Origin: Bryobacteraceae bacterium
GTDB taxonomy: Bacteria; Acidobacteriota; Terriglobia; Bryobacterales; Bryobacteraceae
Reading direction: 5' to 3'
Length of the DNA: 64,000 nt
NCBI GenBank assembly: GCA_947458745.1
Contig: CANGYQ010000010.1
Location: forward strand, 100,997-164,996
A model generated the notes under the pieces. It was not told where the DNA came from and did not search any database. It saw nothing but the letters and a program-made list of their open reading frames with translations. Within the stretch, counting starts at the first letter, position 1. The number at the start of each line of letters is the position of its first letter. Below, piece by piece: positions 59,312-64,000 of this stretch. The translations under genes were made by a program, and so were the position numbers.

Positions 59312-61915
59312 TTAGTAGACATAGACAAACTCATTGGAGTTGAACAGCGCCAGTAGAATCCCGGCCAAGGCTCGCGTGCCGGGCCCTACTTGGCTGGGGT
59401 GAAGATTCTCTTCAAAGGTGGCTGGATCTTCCTGCTGCACGAACCGGTGCTGTTCGCCGGTCAGTTCACTGGTGATCATGTGGACCACCGGCTGAGGAGG
59501 TACCCGTGCCGGAGCGGGATGGCCCTTGTGATGCGCCTTCGATTGCTCGTAGTGGCGCAGGGAGAGCGTCAGCTCCGGTCCGGTGGGTGCGCGCCCAAAC
59601 GCCAGCGAAAATGCCCGGCTGATCCGGCTTTCCGCCGTCGTCGCCTCCCGCTCAATGCGGGCCGCCGCCGCCAGGGCCATGTCCTGGACAAACTGCCCGT
59701 TTAACAGCGAGAACGCTTGTGTCGGCACCACGGACGTCTCACGGCGCTCGCAGGAAAAATCCATACTGGCACCGTTAAAGACCTCAATCATCGGGTCCAC
59801 CAGGCTCCGTTGCTGGAACGAATAAATGCTGCGGCGGTTCCGTTCCCGTTTCAACGCCGAAGGCCGGTACACGGGCGCCAATGAGCCCATGCGGTGCTGC
59901 GGCTGTTTCGCCACGTCCTTATTGATCTGCGGGAACGTGCCTGGACCTCCCGCATCGGGGCTTAATTCTCCCGCCACCGCCAGGATGCTGTCCCGGATCA
60001 CTTCCGATTCGACGCGATGCGGTGGAAAGTAGCTGAGCAGATCATTGGTGGGATCGATCCGCTCCACCTGCTTGGGGTCTAGCGCCGCGCTCGACCGTTG
60101 ATAGGCCGCCGACAGCATGATCTCGCGGTGCAGTGCCTTGACGCTCCAGCCCTGCTGGATAAACTTCGCCGCCAGCCAGTCCAGCAGTTCCGGATGGCTG
60201 GGCTTGCGGCCCATCTTGCCAAAGTTGTTGCTATCGGTGGCGATGCCTTTGCCAAAGTGATACTGCCAGATGCGGTTCACCATCACCCGCGCGGTCAACG
60301 GATTGTCCGGATGTGCCATCCATTGCGCCAGCACTGCCCGCCGGTTCCCGACCGTTGTGGGGATTTCCGGCTCCCCATAGCCGCTGTAGCGATGGACCAA
60401 GTGAAACAATCCGGGCGTCACCTTCTCGCCGGGCGACTGGAGATTACCGCCGGGCAGAATCGCCACATCCTGCGCCTGATAGGCGGATCTCAGGGGATAC
60501 TTCAGATTCGGTCCGCCGTCGGTGGCCCCATCCAGGGGGCCGCTGGAAACCGCAAAGGCCTTGGGCTCAAACCGGTCCATTGATTCACGGTATAGCTGCA
60601 TGTGCTTCTGGAAAAGCTTGAACTCCTCCATCTCAGAACCGTTCAGGGCCGCCTTTGATCGCTTGGCCTTTTCGGCCACTCCCGCCGGCAGATCTTCAGT
60701 GCGGGTGACTCCATGCTGCTTCATGGTCCGCTCCAGGGCCGTACGGTCGAACTCGTCCATCTGTTGCTTGGTCCGGTCCAGTTTGGCCTTCAGGTTGGCT
60801 CGCCCCGCGTCGAAGTTGTGGGTGTGCTCACCAGGGAGAAACGGCGCGGAAGGCCGCACGAACTCGGTGGTCGCGAAGATTGCCTGCATCCGGTAATAGT
60901 CTTTGGTCGGGATGGGGTCGAACTTATGGTCATGGCAGCGGGCGCAACCGGCCGTCAATCCCAGAAAAGTGGCGCTGACGCTGTGCGTCACGTCATCGAG
61001 AAACATCTGCCGCGTGACTGCCTCCACCGACATGCCGGTGTGCTCCCAGGGGCCCGCGCGCAGAAAGCCGGTGGCGATTAACGCCTCTCCGTTACCCGGG
61101 TAGAGCTCATCGCCGGCCACTTGCTCCCGGATGAACTGGTCGTACGGTTTGTCGTTTTGAAATGCGCGGATCACATAGTCGCGGTAACGCCACGCATTGG
61201 GGCGTTCGAAGTCATTGGAGTAACCGCCCGTATCGGCGTACCGGACCACATCCAGCCAGTGCCGTCCCCAACGCTCGCCGTACCCGCGGGAAGCCAGGAG
61301 ACGGTCGATCAGTTTGGCATAGGCTTCCTTGGAGCGATCAGCGGCGAAGGCTTCCACCTCGGCTGGCGACGGCGGCAGTCCGGTCAGGTCAAGCGTGGCG
61401 CGGCGAATCAATAAACGCCGTTCGGCCGCCGGAGCAGGGGAGAGCTTCTTCTCGGCCAGCTTGGCGTTGATAAAGCCGTCAACGCTCAAGTGCGCGAAGA
61501 TCTTCTTCAGCGGCCGGAACGCCCAGAGATCTACCTGCTTGTAGTTGCCCCAAACGTCCAGCTTGGCCGTTTGATCCCACACGGCTCCGGCTTCGATCCA
61601 GCGCTTGAACGCGGCCACGGTCTCGGGCGGTAGACGGTTGGAGGTACCACCTGGCGGCATCTTCAGGTCGCCGTCGGCGGCGATGGCCCGGTAGAGCAGG
61701 CTGGCTTCGGCCTTGCCTGGCACCAGCGCCGGCCCCCGCTGCCCACCCCGCAACAGCCCTTCGCGCGAACTGAGGTCAAGTTTCGAAAGAGCCTGCGCCG
61801 GACCATGGCAGCCTTCGCAGTCCTTTTGCAGGACAGGCTGGATGATGCTTCGAAACACAGACTCCTCGGCTGCCAGCGGCGGCACCATCAGCATCATCAG
61901 CGCCAGGATGTTCAT
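59312..61915 (-). CDS. Planctomycete-type cytochrome with DUF1549 and DUF1553
   Basis: An 867-residue exported protein. A signal peptide (ILALMMLMVPPLAA) leads to a small c-type cytochrome domain with heme motif CEGCH at residues 33-37 (PSCyt1), then DUF1549 (IRRATLDLTGLPPSPAEVEA ... GERWGRHWLDVVRYADTGGY), a second CxxCH (CARCH in LTAGCARCHDHKFDPI), and DUF1553 at the end (NRIWQYHFGKGI, SELLDWLAAKF-like ELLDWLAAKFIQQGW, VEVFNGASMD-like region). It is presumed to be a periplasmic redox or carbohydrate-related enzyme. ATG 61915 has AGGAG 8 nt upstream. The DUF1501 gene follows on the same strand. Confidence 0.9.
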   Translation of the reverse strand: MNILALMMLMVPPLAAEESVFRSIIQPVLQKDCEGCHGPAQALSKLDLSSREGLLRGGQRGPALVPGKAEASLLYRAIAADGDLKMPPGGTSNRLPPETVAAFKRWIEAGAVWDQTAKLDVWGNYKQVDLWAFRPLKKIFAHLSVDGFINAKLAEKKLSPAPAAERRLLIRRATLDLTGLPPSPAEVEAFAADRSKEAYAKLIDRLLASRGYGERWGRHWLDVVRYADTGGYSNDFERPNAWRYRDYVIRAFQNDKPYDQFIREQVAGDELYPGNGEALIATGFLRAGPWEHTGMSVEAVTRQMFLDDVTHSVSATFLGLTAGCARCHDHKFDPIPTKDYYRMQAIFATTEFVRPSAPFLPGEHTHNFDAGRANLKAKLDRTKQQMDEFDRTALERTMKQHGVTRTEDLPAGVAEKAKRSKAALNGSEMEEFKLFQKHMQLYRESMDRFEPKAFAVSSGPLDGATDGGPNLKYPLRSAYQAQDVAILPGGNLQSPGEKVTPGLFHLVHRYSGYGEPEIPTTVGNRRAVLAQWMAHPDNPLTARVMVNRIWQYHFGKGIATDSNNFGKMGRKPSHPELLDWLAAKFIQQGWSVKALHREIMLSAAYQRSSAALDPKQVERIDPTNDLLSYFPPHRVESEVIRDSILAVAGELSPDAGGPGTFPQINKDVAKQPQHRMGSLAPVYRPSALKRERNRRSIYSFQQRSLVDPMIEVFNGASMDFSCERRETSVVPTQAFSLLNGQFVQDMALAAAARIEREATTAESRISRAFSLAFGRAPTGPELTLSLRHYEQSKAHHKGHPAPARVPPQPVVHMITSELTGEQHRFVQQEDPATFEENLHPSQVGPGTRALAGILLALFNSNEFVYVY

Positions 61916-62074
61916 GGCTACTCTCCTATCTAATGGCGCCACCCGAGATGGGCGGCATCCAGGGCCGACATTAAGCGGGTCGAGCCGATTTCGATTTTAT
62001 CAAGCCAACTTGGCCCCGAAACAACTTCTGAAGTTCCACCGAGGAGGGATACCGGTCTGTTCGTGCCCGTTCGT

Positions 62075-62103
62075 TTGCCGGTGTCTTCAAGGCGTGATAT
62101 ATA
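62075..62103 (+). promoter_or_regulatory. Sigma-70-like promoter of the receptor gene
   Basis: TTGCCG (62075-62080) and TATATA (62098-62103) are spaced by 17 bases. Transcription would start near 62110, just before the ribosome site AGGAGG (62115-62120). Confidence 0.55.
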
Positions 62104-62127
62104 AATGTCTTCACAGGAGGATTGTTT

Positions 62128-64000
62128 ATGCACGCACGGCTTTTCGTTCTCGTATTGCTGGTCTGTTCGGTCGCCTGGTCTCAGGCCGTCACCGCTAACC
62201 TGGTCGGAACTGTAACCGATTCCAGCGGCGGTGTGGTTCCCCAGGCAACGATTTCGATTCTCGAAGTCAATACGGGACTCGCTCGCAAAGTGTCCACCAA
62301 TGAGGTTGGCCAGTACAGCCAGCCCTATTTGCCACCGGGCCTCTATCGGGTGGAAATCGAGCATCAAGGCTTTAAGAAGTTCAGCCGCGACAAGGTTGAG
62401 CTCAATGTCGCGAGCACGGTGCGCATTGACGCCACCTTGGAGCCGGGACAAGTCACCGACGTCGTCAATGTCACCGCCGAGGCCTCACTGCTTCAAACAG
62501 ACCGGGCGGATGTCAGCCGGTCGGTGACCGGACAAGCGGTTCGCGAGTTGCCGGTGCCGAACCGGAGCTTTCAAGCGCTGGTGGGCTTGTTGCCAGGCGT
62601 CTCCGTTCCGGTGGCCAACTTCACCGCTTTGGAGGATCCGCAGCGGACCACGTTCTATCAGTCCAATGGCCAGGGAAACAGCGCTAACAATGTCCAGGTG
62701 GATGGAGTAGACAACAACAACCCCACCCTGGGCCTCACCATCTACATTCCTCCGGCGGAAGCGGTGCAGGAAGTCAATATCTCCACCTCGAACTACACCG
62801 CTGAATTTGGTCGTGCCGGAGGTGCGGTGGTCAACGTCGTGACGCGCGGCGGCAGCAACCAACTCCACGGTGCCTTCTTCAACTTCCTGCGGAATCGCGA
62901 ACTGAGGGCCCGGAACTTCTTCAATTTCGTGCCGCAAGCCAAGCCCGCCCTGGCGCGCAACCAATACGGCGCTACCCTGGGCGGGCCCATCCGCAAGAAC
63001 AAGACGTTCTTCTTCGGATCGTTCCAAGGCGTCAACCAACGGCAGGCGACCACGCAGCTCAACACGATTCCCGTTAGCGACTGGCGAAGTGGAAACTTCG
63101 CGGGTGTTCCGGGTTTGACCCTCTACGATCCCGCCAGTGGCAATCCTGATGGCACCGGCCGGACACCGTTCGCCAACAACAGCCTACCTGCGAACCGCCT
63201 TCATCCGGTAGCCCGTATTCTGACGCCGTTGATCCCGGCCACTAACGTAGCGGGCCTGAACAACAACATCGTCGGCAACGTGCCCTTCACGCAGGATGGC
63301 TATAACTTCGATGGCCGCGTCGACCATACCTTCAACGAGCGCAACTCGGTCTTCGTCAAGTACAACTACTCCCCCTACGAAGTGGCGCAAGGGGCGCTGC
63401 TGGGGGCCAAGGTGGGCGATGGCGTCATTTCGCAGGTGCGCACGCACACGGTCTCCCTCAACTACAACCGCCAGTGGTCACCATCGTTGCTGATGGAAGC
63501 CCGCGCGGGCTATAACCGCTACTTTGCCGATGTGAACGGCAACAACATCGACGACCCGCTGGCGAAAGAGTTGCCCATCCGCAACCCGAATCCGGACGCG
63601 ATCTCCACCCGCGGAGCGCCCCGCTTCCAGATCAGTGGAATGCCCGCCATGGGGCCGCCCGTTGTCTATCCCTTGATCAATTCCGACAACCTCTTCAACT
63701 TTGTCAACAACTGGACCAAGATTGCTGGAAAGCACACCGTGAAATGGGGCGCGGACCTCCGGCGAATTCGTGCGGACCGTTTTCAGCCGCAGGGCCTGAA
63801 CTTTGGCCCGCGCGGCCGGTTTGATTACAACCCGGGTACCACGGCGATTCCCGGGCAAGCCCTTGGCCCGTTTGGGACACTAGGCAACTCTTTCGCCGCG
63901 TTTCTGTTGGGCGCCCCCGATCTGACGTATCGCACGTTCCAGACCGTCACCCCCACCAACCGGTTAACGCAGGCCTTCTTCTTCTTCCATGATTCCTGGC
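62128..64000 (+). CDS. Oar-like TonB-dependent receptor, 3' truncated by window
   Basis: The frame opens at ATG 62128 with AGGAGG 7 nt upstream and stays open to the window end, 624 residues so far. A signal peptide (RLFVLVLLVCSVAWSQA) precedes a carboxypeptidase-regulatory-like domain (NLVGTVTDSSGGVVPQATI), a plug-like region (RELPVPNRSFQALVGLLPGV, VQVDGVDNNN, TSNYTAEFGRAGGAVVNVV) and the start of the barrel (GATLGGPIRKNKTFFFGSFQ). It is the second such receptor in the window. Ligand unknown. The gene continues beyond the window. Confidence 0.9.
   Translation, partial: MHARLFVLVLLVCSVAWSQAVTANLVGTVTDSSGGVVPQATISILEVNTGLARKVSTNEVGQYSQPYLPPGLYRVEIEHQGFKKFSRDKVELNVASTVRIDATLEPGQVTDVVNVTAEASLLQTDRADVSRSVTGQAVRELPVPNRSFQALVGLLPGVSVPVANFTALEDPQRTTFYQSNGQGNSANNVQVDGVDNNNPTLGLTIYIPPAEAVQEVNISTSNYTAEFGRAGGAVVNVVTRGGSNQLHGAFFNFLRNRELRARNFFNFVPQAKPALARNQYGATLGGPIRKNKTFFFGSFQGVNQRQATTQLNTIPVSDWRSGNFAGVPGLTLYDPASGNPDGTGRTPFANNSLPANRLHPVARILTPLIPATNVAGLNNNIVGNVPFTQDGYNFDGRVDHTFNERNSVFVKYNYSPYEVAQGALLGAKVGDGVISQVRTHTVSLNYNRQWSPSLLMEARAGYNRYFADVNGNNIDDPLAKELPIRNPNPDAISTRGAPRFQISGMPAMGPPVVYPLINSDNLFNFVNNWTKIAGKHTVKWGADLRRIRADRFQPQGLNFGPRGRFDYNPGTTAIPGQALGPFGTLGNSFAAFLLGAPDLTYRTFQTVTPTNRLTQAFFFFHDSW

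Overview
The window looks like chromosomal DNA of an Acidobacteriota bacterium of the Bryobacterales/Solibacter type. This is inferred from gene content: Oar-like TonB-dependent receptors with an N-terminal carboxypeptidase-regulatory domain, an ADOP-type FtsX/MacB permease, an acidobacterial-type ECF sigma factor, DUF1501 plus DUF1549/DUF1553 pairs, PEP-CTERM proteins, tricorn-like and S46 peptidases, and uniformly high GC. No phage, insertion sequence, CRISPR array or rRNA was seen.

Layout. 1-2.1 kb: a compact run of an acidic-tailed protein, two small exported carboxypeptidase-regulatory-like proteins and two exported thioredoxin-fold proteins. 2.1-3.8 kb: a broken L-type lectin gene, an unassigned GC-rich spacer and tRNA-Ser(GCT). 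4.0-5.9 kb: a pyrE-like gene with terminator, then a Tat-exported SelA-like PLP enzyme. 6.0-12.3 kb: a MoxR ATPase, DUF58 and two membrane VWA proteins in one operon on the minus strand. 12.3-14.1 kb: a graveyard of gene fragments, two of which resemble intact genes in this window (tricorn protease, S46 peptidase). 14.1-23.5 kb: a PEP-CTERM protein, tricorn protease, O-methyltransferase, ankyrin protein and a TonB-dependent receptor. 23.6-33.3 kb: a two-component system, di-heme peroxidase, CYTH protein, S46 peptidase, a permuted ATP-grasp-like protein and a sigma/TPR fusion. 33.5-42.0 kb: ADOP permease, ClpP, a response regulator-GGDEF protein, two cell-wall hydrolases, MobA and an MlaF-like ATPase. 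42.0-51.9 kb: ECF sigma and anti-sigma, a DUF1549/DUF1501/DUF3224 set, ABC-F ATPase, BsuPI-domain protein, aldo/keto reductase and acylphosphatase. 52-58 kb: a PEP-CTERM protein, amino-acid permease, FolD, CoaE, HtrA-like protease and a TIM-barrel epimerase. 57.9-64 kb: a second DUF1553/DUF1501 pair and the start of a second TonB-dependent receptor, cut by the window end.

Functional themes are envelope and secreted-protein biology (peptidases, cell-wall hydrolases, receptors, VWA/MoxR assembly, exported thioredoxins) mixed with housekeeping genes (pyrE, clpP, mobA, folD, coaE). No clearly new defence or mobile system was found. The least explained items are the sigma/TPR fusion, the fragment graveyard, the permuted ATP-grasp-like protein with a changed nucleotide loop, and the MlaF-like ATPase with an altered signature motif that stands apart from any Mla permease gene.
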